This document shows positions 29,959 through 36,944 of a stretch of 41,822 nt of DNA, in pieces. The stretch is from positions 1-41,822 of IMG/VR virus record IMGVR_UViG_3300028920_000016, one strand, 5' to 3'. The first letter of the stretch is position 1. Each line of letters begins with the position of its first letter. The stretch is from a virus. Both the position numbers and the translations under genes were made by a program. The notes under the pieces are model-generated. The model did no database searches and was not told where the DNA came from. It saw only the letters and a list, made by a program, of their open reading frames with translations.

Positions 29959-30513
29959 ATGTACCGCATAGATAATGCATCTTCTACAGCCAGCCTGCCG
30001 ACACCCGGACCGGTCGGCCCAAATCCGGATGGATACTACGACTCAAACACAGTCGTTGAGCAGGACGCACTTAACGCGATGCAAGAGGAGATCTGCTATG
30101 TCATCGAGCAGCAATCAATAAGCCTCAGCAAGACCAACAGGACACAACTCAAAGCTGCCATTGATGCCATGATTGCGGGTGTTGCTCAATATCCAATCAG
30201 AGCGTGGGCTGTGATTGATATGACCGGCCCGACGCTGACCGCAGGCGGCAATATTGCGAGCGTGAGTTCCGCAGCAACTGGAGATATCACTATCAACTTC
30301 ACGTCCGCCCTGCCGTCGAATTACGCAGTTTTCGGACATGCCCAGCACGCTTCTGCACCTACCGCTGATAGTAACGTTCCCTCGGTTGGGATCAGCCGCC
30401 GCACAGCGACTCCATTGGGGACCACATCTGCACAGCTCGGAGTAACAATAAATCTGACAGGTACAGCGGTTGCGCTCAATTCGCCAATTCTTACAGTTGC
30501 ATTCTGCGCTTAA
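29959..30513 (+). CDS. Short tail fibre protein, 184 aa
   Basis: The N-terminus (YRIDNASSTASLPTPGPVG, PDGYYDSNTVVEQDALNAMQ) matches the attachment end of many tail fibres encoded after gp48; ISLSKTNRTQLKAAIDAMI follows. The C-terminal 90 residues are a compact beta domain (TGDITINFTSALPSNYAVFG) as in small fibre tips. Short compared with Mu fibres. Confidence 0.7.
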   Translation: MYRIDNASSTASLPTPGPVGPNPDGYYDSNTVVEQDALNAMQEEICYVIEQQSISLSKTNRTQLKAAIDAMIAGVAQYPIRAWAVIDMTGPTLTAGGNIASVSSAATGDITINFTSALPSNYAVFGHAQHASAPTADSNVPSVGISRRTATPLGTTSAQLGVTINLTGTAVALNSPILTVAFCA

Positions 30514-30521
30514 GGAGGAAT

Positions 30522-30884
30522 ATGCATATAGCGTACGAAATCGAAAACGAATTTCCCGAGCTGTACGGTCCGACGTCGGTAGTCATCGAAGAGCGGCCGA
30601 ACGGCAATATACCAGACGGCGCGATTGAGGTGGATCTAGCCAAATTGCCTGACGCCGCTGACCGCTGGCGCTGGGCGATCAAGGGCAAGAAGGTGGTGAT
30701 TGACAAGGGACGCAGGCGCACCAAACAGGCGGCCCAGGCCAAGGCCAAAGAGGAAAATATGAGCCGCCTGTACGAAGGGATTGACCTGATAATGAACTGG
30801 CTATCGACCGAGGGTGAGTTTACAGTACCTGATGAGCTGAAGAGTTTTGCAGCCGCGTGGCAGGGCAGGAAGCCGAAAAAATGA
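30522..30884 (+). CDS. Tail fibre-associated hypothetical protein, 120 aa
   Basis: TAAGGAGG before ATG 30522. N-terminal half beta-like (FPELYGPTSVVIEERPNGNI), then a basic stretch KGRRRTKQAAQAKAKEE and a helical end. The position after the fibre fits a fibre assembly or tip protein, but no family signature is seen. Confidence 0.5.
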   Translation: MHIAYEIENEFPELYGPTSVVIEERPNGNIPDGAIEVDLAKLPDAADRWRWAIKGKKVVIDKGRRRTKQAAQAKAKEENMSRLYEGIDLIMNWLSTEGEFTVPDELKSFAAAWQGRKPKK

Positions 30885-31321
30885 AACGCTACGCTCTATT
30901 ACTCCTCCTATCTGCAGGCTGCCTCTCAACAGTAGTCGATCCACGACCTGACGGGCGGACGTATGAGGTATCGACTAGGAAGCTATGTGGGCTGACGATA
31001 TCAAAGACTGAGCAGCCGGTCCAGACTCAGACACAGAAGGCTCGCGCGCGCGCGTCTAATAGTTATAGATGGATCGGGACGGCGTGCGGTATTGCCGCAG
31101 TGATCGCGTTCGTGGTGGGGTATATCACGCATCTCAGGGAAGCCGCTGGAGCCGGGGTAATTCTGGGACTCGGATCGGTCGGATTTATGTGGCTATCGAT
31201 TGCCGGGTTGTCGTGGTGGGCAATTGCAGCCGGGGTGGTTGCGTGTATTATAGCCATATTGTTGCACCTGAGGCTGATTAATTTTGACATAATCACGAAG
31301 CTGCGAGGCAAAAATGACTGA
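30881..31321 (+). CDS. Lipoprotein-like membrane protein, possible lysis component, 146 aa
   Basis: ATG 30881 overlaps the previous stop (ATGA). MKRYALLLLLSAGC is a signal peptide with lipobox LSAGC. A short periplasmic part (to ~60) is followed by three hydrophobic segments: WIGTACGIAAVIAFVVGYI, AGVILGLGSVGFMWLSIAGL and WWAIAAGVVACIIAILLHL. Combination of lipoprotein signal and several spans is unusual. Location between fibre and holin-like genes suggests a lysis role. Confidence 0.5.
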   Translation: MKRYALLLLLSAGCLSTVVDPRPDGRTYEVSTRKLCGLTISKTEQPVQTQTQKARARASNSYRWIGTACGIAAVIAFVVGYITHLREAAGAGVILGLGSVGFMWLSIAGLSWWAIAAGVVACIIAILLHLRLINFDIITKLRGKND

Positions 31322-31622
31322 TGAAGAACGCGAGAAAATAGAGCATCTTTTGCCTATCCTTACTCAGCTGCGAGACATCCACGGAGTACTTATAGAAATG
31401 TCAAGCAGGCTGGAAGGCGTGTGCATCCTGGCAAAGGCTCACGAGAAGGACTTAAACGGAAACGGGCAACCAGGCCTGAAAACGCGTATGGATACTGTCC
31501 AGGTCACTCAAGAGACGTGTCCGGCGCGCGATCGCAGCAAACCAGCAAACAGGTACGCGTATCTGGCTCTTGTACTGTCCGCCGGGGCGGTGATCGGGGG
31601 CGCTATCGCGAAGCTGTTGTAG
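31314..31622 (+). CDS. Holin-like/XhlA-like protein, 102 aa
   Basis: An N-terminal amphipathic helix (EREKIEHLLPILTQLRDIHG), a polar middle (LNGNGQPGLKTRMDTVQ) and one C-terminal membrane span (YAYLALVLSAGAVIGGAIAKLL). This layout is common among small phage membrane proteins next to lysis genes. Overlaps the preceding gene by eight bases. Holin function is inferred from topology and place. Confidence 0.5.
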   Translation: MTDEEREKIEHLLPILTQLRDIHGVLIEMSSRLEGVCILAKAHEKDLNGNGQPGLKTRMDTVQVTQETCPARDRSKPANRYAYLALVLSAGAVIGGAIAKLL

Positions 31623-31691
31623 TTACACAGTCATCGCAAAATAAATGATGTACAGCGCGACGAAGCCAAAAATGACTAGAGCCTTTCCCAT
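31623..31691 (-). CDS. 22-residue membrane peptide on the minus strand
   Basis: From ATG 31691 on the minus strand: MGKALVIFGFVALYIIYFAM, then TV and TAA. A consensus GGAGGA lies five bases before the start. It is a single membrane helix and ends exactly against the stop of the plus-strand gene at 31622. Tiny toxin-like or holin-modulating peptides have this form. No clear promoter on that strand. Confidence 0.4.
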   Translation of the reverse strand: MGKALVIFGFVALYIIYFAMTV

Positions 31692-31769
31692 AATGCTCCT
31701 CCGTTAGAATAGGTCTGTACTATAATCGCACTCCTCTGAAATTTCTCACAGAAATACTTGAAAATGCCC

Positions 31770-31798
31770 TTGAATTGCGCTAGCGCAATTGCTATACT
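31770..31798 (+). promoter_or_regulatory. Operator-type promoter of the accessory/early region
   Basis: TTGAAT (31770-31775), 17-base spacer, TATACT (31793-31798) with a TGC extension before the -10. The spacer and box edges form the perfect 18-bp palindrome AATTGCGCTAGCGCAATT (31773-31790). It should drive 31839 onwards. Confidence 0.82.
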
Positions 31799-31838
31799 AT
31801 AGATATGCAGAGAGAATCCACAACTAAGGAGAACCAAG

Positions 31839-32156
31839 ATGAGCCAAGTAAGCTGGACAACATCAAAGGGAAACGAAATCGAGGTCGCTGTAGAGCGCAG
31901 CAACGGCGAGACCGTCTACACACTAACGGTTGACGGTGAAAGCCGTAAGATCGACGAGCCGCACAAGATCAAGCACCCGAGCGTCGTCGGAGTCATTGGC
32001 GGTAACGTCGGGCTGACCCAAGAAAACTGGGACGCCATCCGCAAAGCCGCGGATGAGGTTTACGTCTACACGCCCGCGACCGACCATCTGACCGCCTACG
32101 ATAACGCCCACGACCAGATTGTTGCAGCGATGACCGCCAACGGAACATCTTGCTAG
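31839..32156 (+). CDS. Hypothetical early protein, 105 aa
   Basis: AAGGAG before ATG 31839; first gene after the operator promoter. SWTTSKGNEIEVAVERSNGETVYTLTVDGE (positions 5-34) is a beta-meander; the second half is helical (TQENWDAIRKAADEVY). Compact, acidic, no membrane segment. Function unknown; as the first gene of a strong promoter it may be a host takeover or anti-defence protein. Confidence 0.6.
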   Translation: MSQVSWTTSKGNEIEVAVERSNGETVYTLTVDGESRKIDEPHKIKHPSVVGVIGGNVGLTQENWDAIRKAADEVYVYTPATDHLTAYDNAHDQIVAAMTANGTSC

Positions 32157-32167
32157 GGAGACCTAAA

Positions 32168-32320
32168 ATGACCAAAGAAACCAAAGACCCGCAAGTCATC
32201 AAAGCCAAGATCATGTTCCTGGCTGCGATGGGCGTCAAGATCGCGTTCCCAGTAACGCGGATTGAAGAAAACGGGGTTACCGTCTACGCGTCCCAGTGGG
32301 ACCAAAGGAGAGAGAGATGA
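32168..32320 (+). CDS. Small hypothetical protein, 50 aa
   Basis: ATG 32168 follows AGGGAGACC. It reads MTKETKDPQVIKAKIMFLAA to a C-terminus encoded by the start cassette (WDQRRER), and the TGA overlaps the next ATG (ATGA). Short alpha/beta protein, unassigned. Confidence 0.5.
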   Translation: MTKETKDPQVIKAKIMFLAAMGVKIAFPVTRIEENGVTVYASQWDQRRER

Positions 32321-32502
32321 ACGAGATTGAAGCAACTATATCCGACACAAATGTGGTTGCCAAGGTAAAGCTACCGGCTATACCGTCCCAAGGCGACTAC
32401 ATAAATGTCGTCATAGAAAATGAGTACAGGAGCTACGAAGTCCAGTACGTTATTTTTGAAGTCGCTGGTTCAATAACGTTAGAGTGTGAAAGGTTACGGT
32501 AA
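32317..32502 (+). CDS. Small hypothetical protein, 61 aa
   Basis: Start in the cassette ACCAAAGGAGAGAGAGATGA. Acidic beta-rich sequence (ATISDTNVVAKVKLPAIPSQ; YVIFEVAGSITLECERLR). Unassigned. Confidence 0.5.
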   Translation: MNEIEATISDTNVVAKVKLPAIPSQGDYINVVIENEYRSYEVQYVIFEVAGSITLECERLR

Positions 32503-32522
32503 TAGGACCAAAGGAGAGAGAG

Positions 32523-32753
32523 ATGAACGCAAACGAGATTGAGCAACTCAGAGACATGTACGCTGCCGCCAGATTGTTGGCGGACATCCTGGGATCGGAC
32601 GGAAGCCAGGCGCAGGACGAGGCTCGTCAAAACATGTACGCATTGGAAGACCAACTTCGAGAGAATGACCCGGACTTTCACAAGGCCATTGAGGCATTTA
32701 TGGAAGAGGACGTACGCCAGTTCAACGAAATGCTCGAAGCTGGCGTGATATAG
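32523..32753 (+). CDS. Small acidic helical protein, 76 aa
   Basis: Starts behind a second copy of the same cassette. Nearly all helix: NEIEQLRDMYAAARLLADIL and DPDFHKAIEAFMEEDVRQFN. High acidity suggests a protein inhibitor or DNA mimic, but no family is recognised. The terminator at 32775 follows. Confidence 0.5.
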   Translation: MNANEIEQLRDMYAAARLLADILGSDGSQAQDEARQNMYALEDQLRENDPDFHKAIEAFMEEDVRQFNEMLEAGVI

Positions 32754-32774
32754 ACGTATGCCAAGGAGGCTACG

Positions 32775-32824
32775 GGCGGGGCCCGGTTCTCCCTCTCTCC
32801 TGCCTTTAGGGTCCCGCCTCTTTT
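32775..32824 (+). terminator. Intrinsic terminator with a pyrimidine-rich loop
   Basis: GGCGGGGCCC (32775-32784) pairs with GGGTCCCGCC (32809-32818; one G-U), then TCTTTT. The 24-base loop contains CTCTCTCCT, the reverse complement of AGGAGAGAG in the start cassettes. It ends the operon that begins at 31770. Confidence 0.8.
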
Positions 32825-32839
32825 AACACGGAGACTACA

Positions 32840-33172
32840 ATGGAACTGATTAGTATCATTATCATCGCAACCGGAATCGTCGTATTCCTGGCGCTGGCAC
32901 TTGCAGCGCTGTGTAGGTATCACAAATCCTGCCAGCCAGTATGCGAGTCTGAGCCAGTATGCGAGCTGTGCGGCGCATCCAGGCCGATTACATGCTGGGG
33001 AACGCACGTATGTGTTGCCTGCGCCTATAAGATCGACAAGATTATAGAAAACCATCGGCTCGCTGAGAAACAGAAAGCCACAAACAAGCGTAAGGCGTCG
33101 TATGAGATCCGCCAAAACCGGCTGTTCGAGCGGGCAATGCGCGGGTTTCCGTGGCACCAAGGAGGCTGTTAG
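32840..33172 (+). CDS. Membrane-anchored Cys-rich protein, 110 aa
   Basis: One N-terminal membrane helix (LISIIIIATGIVVFLALALA), then CQPVCESEPVCELCG and CWGTHVCVACAYK: three CxxC-like pairs, probably zinc-binding, followed by a basic helix (AEKQKATNKRKASYEIRQNR). The zinc domain would face the cytoplasm. Unassigned. Confidence 0.5.
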   Translation: MELISIIIIATGIVVFLALALAALCRYHKSCQPVCESEPVCELCGASRPITCWGTHVCVACAYKIDKIIENHRLAEKQKATNKRKASYEIRQNRLFERAMRGFPWHQGGC

Positions 33173-33174
33173 AA

Positions 33175-33309
33175 ATGAGACACCTGCACGCAATCAAGCG
33201 GATCTTGACACACAAAAAAGCGTCGCGGTGCTACACGTGCTGCCGGACGCGATGTGCCTGGCGCTACAAGCCCGAAACCTTCAAAGGTGAGTGTACCCCC
33301 AGCAAATGA
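33175..33309 (+). CDS. Tiny basic Cys protein, 44 aa
   Basis: ATG 33175 is ten bases after an AAGGAGG. MRHLHAIKRILTHKKASRCY then CCRTRCAW: CxxCC and a further Cys in a basic context, likely a small zinc or nucleic-acid binder. The TGA overlaps the next ATG. Confidence 0.45.
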   Translation: MRHLHAIKRILTHKKASRCYTCCRTRCAWRYKPETFKGECTPSK

Positions 33310-33728
33310 AGCTTAACTTGGAAACCGAACACGATCGCAACAAAGCCGCTGAATACCTCGCAACGCTCACAGAGCGCCGGGCGTTCATCGAGCTAAAGGA
33401 GGTCAAGAAGGGCAGAACCAACCGCCAGAACGCCTATCTGCATGCGCTGATAGCCGAATGGGCCATGCAGGCAGGCTACACGCTTGAAGAAATGAAGTAC
33501 GCAATCAAGGCTGCGCTCGGCTATACGTACGAAAAGAAGGGCGTCGTGATGTACCGCCAGACGTCCGCGATGGACACGGGCGAGGTCACAGGCTTCATCG
33601 ACAAGATGCGGTGCCTTGCAGCCGATCACGGCGTTGATCTGATGTCAGCCGAGCAGTTTGAACGCGGCGGCTGGAAAGAGATCGAGAAGCGTAAACAGGC
33701 CATGAAGGCCTATAGGAGAGAACCATGA
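33306..33728 (+). CDS. NinB-like recombination protein (tentative), 140 aa
   Basis: ATG 33306 in an ATGA overlap. KGRTNRQNAYLHALIAEWAM resembles the RS..QNA..HA...IA segment of phage NinB and related recombination proteins; GYTLEEMKYAIKAALGYTYE and GFIDKMRCLAADHGVDL follow. NinB binds ssDNA and works with Orf/RusA-type proteins; a RusA-like gene is at 36015. Moderate confidence. Confidence 0.5.
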   Translation: MKLNLETEHDRNKAAEYLATLTERRAFIELKEVKKGRTNRQNAYLHALIAEWAMQAGYTLEEMKYAIKAALGYTYEKKGVVMYRQTSAMDTGEVTGFIDKMRCLAADHGVDLMSAEQFERGGWKEIEKRKQAMKAYRREP

Positions 33729-33988
33729 TCACAGACACAAACAATGTATGTCGATTCCGCGGCTGTAAGCATCTGGACTACGAAGGCGAGTATGTAAGCT
33801 GCACAAAAGAATGGTTTGTCGGGATCGGCGTGGCGTGGATGCGTCACGAGTTGCCATATCCAGGCGCGCCAAAAATGGTCCAATTTTGCGGCAAGCGCGG
33901 GCGCTTAAATCATATGTCAGCGTGCCTGGGTGCCTGCAATGCGATGTGCAGTGATTATGATGAAACAGAGCACGTTGTTGAGTTTTAG
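33725..33988 (+). CDS. Cys-rich hypothetical protein, 87 aa
   Basis: ATGA overlap with the previous gene. Eight cysteines in CRFRGC, SCTKEW, FCGKRG and SACLGACNAMC suggest one or two metal sites. No recognised family. Confidence 0.5.
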   Translation: MITDTNNVCRFRGCKHLDYEGEYVSCTKEWFVGIGVAWMRHELPYPGAPKMVQFCGKRGRLNHMSACLGACNAMCSDYDETEHVVEF

Positions 33989-33997
33989 GAGAGAGAA

Positions 33998-34663
33998 ATG
34001 GACAACCTAGAACACTGGAACGCACTATGCAGGCCGCCGGAATGCGCGCTGAAACAGATTAAGGGCGGTCGGCTCAAGGGCATGACCGACATCAACCCTC
34101 AATGGCGTCTTAAGGCAATTACGGAGCACTTCGGACCGGTCGGCATTGGCTGGTCGTATGAGATTGTGCGGACGTGGTGCGAAGGTGCTGCGAACGAAGT
34201 ATGCGCATTTGCCGAGATCAAGCTATCGATCAAGCATGATGGCGAGTGGTCAAAACCGATTCCGGGAATAGGCGGCTCAAAGCTGCTGACCCAAGAGACG
34301 CACGGGGGCCACGTATCTGATGAGTGCTACAAGATGGCGGTCACCGATGCGCTATCGGTAGCCATGAAGGCGGTCGGCGTTGCTGCTGACATATACGCAG
34401 GCTGTTTCGACGGCTCAAAGTACACGACACCCCCGCCCGCTTCCCAGCAGGCAACCCAACCAGCCGAGCCTACCGTGGATCAAGAGCAGGCAGCTCAGCC
34501 CGCCGCGCCGCCCGTGGATCAAGAGCTACTCAAGAAAGCGCGGGAGCTATTCAACCAAGCATGCAACATCTTGGATGAAGAGCAAAAGGCATGGTGCACG
34601 TCGATTATCGAGCAATTCCCGCAGGACGCACGGGAAGTAATCGACTACCTCAACAAGCTATAG
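33998..34663 (+). CDS. Rad52-like single-strand annealing protein
   Basis: 221 residues. ALKQIKGGRLKGMTDINPQW, then WRLKAITEHFGPVGIGWSYE, GGSKLLTQE and ECYKMAVTDALSVAMKAVGVAADIY (positions 20-135) are the Rad52/Sak-type annealase core of phages. The C-terminal third is a Pro/Gln linker with a direct repeat (PxVDQEQAAQP / PxVDQELLKK) and a helical end. It pairs ssDNA during recombination-dependent replication. SSB-like gene downstream. Confidence 0.78.
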   Translation: MDNLEHWNALCRPPECALKQIKGGRLKGMTDINPQWRLKAITEHFGPVGIGWSYEIVRTWCEGAANEVCAFAEIKLSIKHDGEWSKPIPGIGGSKLLTQETHGGHVSDECYKMAVTDALSVAMKAVGVAADIYAGCFDGSKYTTPPPASQQATQPAEPTVDQEQAAQPAAPPVDQELLKKARELFNQACNILDEEQKAWCTSIIEQFPQDAREVIDYLNKL

Positions 34664-34672
34664 GAGATAACC

Positions 34673-34750
34673 ATGCCCGAATACCCTTCATACCCCAAAA
34701 AAGGAGAAACAAATGGGCGACGCAGCAGACTATGCCTGTCAAGATTTTGA
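34673..34750 (+). CDS. Possible leader ORF, 25 aa
   Basis: TAGGAGATAACC precedes ATG 34673; reads MPEYPSYPKKGETNGRRSRL to TGA 34750. Overlaps the next gene's start at 34713. May couple translation. Confidence 0.3.
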   Translation: MPEYPSYPKKGETNGRRSRLCLSRF

Positions 34751-35216
34751 TTTTCCGGACGTTATGTATGATCAGGTGCACGGCTACAGCTCAGACTCTG
34801 GGCCGCCTCAGCAGCACGATGAGGTATACGATGTCAATGATATCGACGAAATGCTACGGCGCGACCGTGGAGGCAAAGCGATCGAGACGACCAAGGACGA
34901 CTGCTGGATATATTTTGGCGCCCTGCAGTCATCCCTGGACATCGCCAAGCTGGCCGGGAAGTACTTATTCTTCTCGAAGTATCAGACAGCCCTAGTAGCG
35001 ATCGCAGAAGTGGAGCTCTGGGAGCACGGTTTCGAAGCTGCCAAAGTATCGGCCGATCCGCGCGCCGGCGACTATGTGCTGTGCCTGTACTGGACCAGTG
35101 ATGAGCGCAAACATGAGCTGGCGGTAAGGTACACAGGCCGACCCGAAATCAAATATCGCTGGTGGAAATCCAACGAAGACACCCGCGCCGGCAAATACAA
35201 AACACACAGGAGATAA
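34713..35216 (+). CDS. DUF1917-like (putative phosphothreonine-lyase-domain) protein, 167 aa
   Basis: AAAAAAGGAGAAACAA precedes ATG 34713. The N-terminal 60 residues are acidic and disordered. From ~65: DCWIYFGALQSS, AGKYLFFSKYQT, AKVSADPRAGDYVLCLYWTS and YRWWKSNEDTRAGKYK fit the small DUF1917 family found in phages. The family name implies a lyase fold, but activity here is unproven. Confidence 0.5.
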   Translation: MGDAADYACQDFDFPDVMYDQVHGYSSDSGPPQQHDEVYDVNDIDEMLRRDRGGKAIETTKDDCWIYFGALQSSLDIAKLAGKYLFFSKYQTALVAIAEVELWEHGFEAAKVSADPRAGDYVLCLYWTSDERKHELAVRYTGRPEIKYRWWKSNEDTRAGKYKTHRR

Positions 35217-35218
35217 TC

Positions 35219-35614
35219 ATGGCAGACCCCAAATTCCCCGACGGCATCCGCGTCTACGCACCAAGAGACCGCGCGCCGGACTATGTCATCGCCGACATCG
35301 TGATCAACGTGCAACAGTTCGAGCAGTACATGCGTGCAGCTCACGTCCAGGGCGAGCTACGCCTGGAGCTAAAGCGCTCAAAGAAAGGCAACCTGTATCT
35401 GCAGGAAAACGAATGGCGTCCCAAGCCGCGCACCTACAACCCGGATGAACGTCCGAAGTACAATCCCAAAGCTGGCCCGCCATTCCCGCCAAGCCGTGCC
35501 CCTTCAGCGCCGACTCCACCTCCACACCCACGAGCGCCCCACGGCGACCATCCCGCGGATGAGATCCCAGGGCTGGAGTGCAACGACGATAAAATCGACT
35601 CCTTACCATTTTGA
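35219..35614 (+). CDS. SSB-like single-stranded DNA-binding protein, 131 aa
   Basis: CAGGAGATAATC before ATG 35219. N-terminal 70 residues look like an OB fold (DGIRVYAPRDRAPDYVIADI, LRLELKRSKKGNLYLQENEW). A Pro-rich linker leads to an acidic tip ending NDDKIDSLPF, like the DDDIPF tail by which SSBs recruit partners. Location between annealase and RusA-like genes agrees. Confidence 0.55.
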   Translation: MADPKFPDGIRVYAPRDRAPDYVIADIVINVQQFEQYMRAAHVQGELRLELKRSKKGNLYLQENEWRPKPRTYNPDERPKYNPKAGPPFPPSRAPSAPTPPPHPRAPHGDHPADEIPGLECNDDKIDSLPF

Positions 35615-35811
35615 TGAAACGCAAACACGCAATCAAATGTGCCGACTGCCAGAACTGGCCGACCGATGCCGAATACTGGGAACAACGAGCAGGCCATTGC
35701 CCGGTCGATGGTAAATACAGATGGCCGCAATGGCTGAGGTACTGCCCACACTACCACGAACGCGAGGAAGACAATGGCACTGAATCTAGTCCTATCTCAT
35801 CACCAGTATGA
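35614..35811 (+). CDS. Small Cys/His zinc-type protein, 65 aa
   Basis: TGATG overlap with the SSB-like gene. IKCADCQNWPTDAEYWEQRA, then HCPVDGK and YCPHYHERE: CxxC...C...C with His, a likely zinc finger. Overlaps the next gene by 38 bases. Confidence 0.5.
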   Translation: MKRKHAIKCADCQNWPTDAEYWEQRAGHCPVDGKYRWPQWLRYCPHYHEREEDNGTESSPISSPV

Positions 35812-36052
35812 CGAGATCATATCCGGCCGGAACCGCGTGGAGTACCGCGAAAACAATCCGTACTATATCAGAAAAAACGCACCGATCTATCTGGACGACG
35901 GCAATTATAGCCTAGACCTGAGCTACGCCCGGACCAGAGTCGATGGACTACGACTGGCGGCAAAACACCTTCGCCAACTGGCGGACAGAGTTGACAAGAT
36001 GCTGGAGGAAGACAATGGCAAAACGGATAAGCCTGGAGAGACTACTCCGTGA
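35774..36052 (+). CDS. ASCH-like protein (tentative), 92 aa
   Basis: LVLSHHQYDEIISGRNRVEYRENNPYYIRK (positions 5-34) resembles the start of phage ASCH proteins (h...yd.I.sG.K.vEyR). The rest is shorter than the family, then helical LAAKHLRQLADRVDKML. ASCH domains bind RNA or modified nucleosides. Uncertain because the core is truncated. Confidence 0.4.
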   Translation: MALNLVLSHHQYDEIISGRNRVEYRENNPYYIRKNAPIYLDDGNYSLDLSYARTRVDGLRLAAKHLRQLADRVDKMLEEDNGKTDKPGETTP

Positions 36053-36410
36053 CGGATCAGACACATTCAAGCGGCTCAACGCCGGTGCTCAAGCTGAGCT
36101 TGCCAGGGTTGAGAATTCCAAGTCGAAACGAGGTCGACAAGATGAACTGGCGGCTGAAGACCCAAATTCGCCGGGCATGGTCGATATATCTGGTCCGCTG
36201 TTTGTACGGATTGTGCGGTACATACCAGACCGTCGCCACGTCCAGGATGACGATAATACGTCAGGGGGCGCTAAGAGCCTTCGCGATGCGATCGCCGAGT
36301 TCCTCTGCCGCAAAGGTGATTCTGAGGAAGACGGGCTCACCTGGGAATACGCGACAGTAGTCGGCAAACCGTTCAGAGTTGATATCGAAATCTACGAGGT
36401 AAACGAATGA
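36015..36410 (+). CDS. RusA-like Holliday-junction resolvase (tentative), 131 aa
   Basis: ATG 36015 follows GGAGGAAGAC. The C-terminal half has FVRIVRYIPDRRHVQDDDNT, then AKSLRDAIAEFL and a late EDGLTWEYA: the D.DN..K.l.Dal...DD pattern of RusA-type resolvases. It would cut branched intermediates made by the annealase. Frame choice is secure because of tight overlaps on both sides. Confidence 0.5.
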   Translation: MAKRISLERLLRDGSDTFKRLNAGAQAELARVENSKSKRGRQDELAAEDPNSPGMVDISGPLFVRIVRYIPDRRHVQDDDNTSGGAKSLRDAIAEFLCRKGDSEEDGLTWEYATVVGKPFRVDIEIYEVNE

Positions 36411-36709
36411 TCACACGCCCAACCCAAAAGCAACGTTCGGCAAAACGCCGCCGGAAAGACGCCGAGATGTCGCGCAAATGCCGAGACCGTGCCGACGGCT
36501 ACTGTGAACTATGCTTTGAATACTGCCCGAAGACTGGCGTCGCTCATCACGACTACCGCCGAAACAATTACCCACACCTCCGCCACGATTTGCAGAATCT
36601 GACATGGCTGTGTCTGGATTGTCACCGTGATGTTCACGAGGCGATCCCGATTATCTGTAGTACTTTTCCAATAATTTCGTTGTACTACCCTTGCGCTAGC
36701 GCAATATGA
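36407..36709 (+). CDS. HNH endonuclease, 100 aa
   Basis: Basic N-terminus, zinc knuckles C33/C36 and C69/C72, GVAHHDYRR (H47/H48), LQNLTWLC (N64) and CHRDVHE (H73/H77): a complete HNH core. Diverged paralogue at 15061 (minus) has lost the final His. The last 20 codons run through the operator of the next promoter (36691-36704), so its C-terminus PCASAI is coded by the palindrome. Confidence 0.75.
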   Translation: MITRPTQKQRSAKRRRKDAEMSRKCRDRADGYCELCFEYCPKTGVAHHDYRRNNYPHLRHDLQNLTWLCLDCHRDVHEAIPIICSTFPIISLYYPCASAI

Positions 36710-36718
36710 TGCTATAGT
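36691..36718 (+). promoter_or_regulatory. Operator-type promoter inside the end of the HNH gene
   Basis: The perfect palindrome TTGCGCTAGCGCAA (36691-36704) overlaps the -35 (TTGCGC); a TGC-extended TATAGT lies at 36713-36718, spacer 16. Differs from the other three sites, where the palindrome is in the spacer; repression geometry may differ. Confidence 0.65.
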
Positions 36719-36944
36719 TATAAGTAAAGGAAGCCACAAAGGCAAGCCTAAAACCAAATGGAGTGAAGACCTCCATGTTGTACCGTACGGCGCTTACAGC
36801 GTTGACGTTCAAATCATGAACGGGTACAGTATTCGTGAGGATCTGAAACGCTGCGGCCGCACCAGAACCATTACATCCTCCGGACTGGTGTCCGGATTGC
36901 CGGTCGCCGATCAATTTTTGTCAGTGCTAACAAGGAGCGAGACC
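36719..36944 (+). other. Long leader (~225 nt) before the gene at 36945
   Basis: Holds no gene I can support. It contains a 6-bp hairpin ATGGAG-TGAAGAC-CTCCAT, a two-codon frame (ATG GAG TGA), a 14-codon frame from 36774, and TCCGGA twice at 36889-36906. The frame of the downstream gene is open through the whole leader (HVVPYGAYSVDV, similar in tone to DUF2188), but no start with a ribosome site is present. It is either regulatory RNA or the remnant of a longer gene. Confidence 0.4.
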
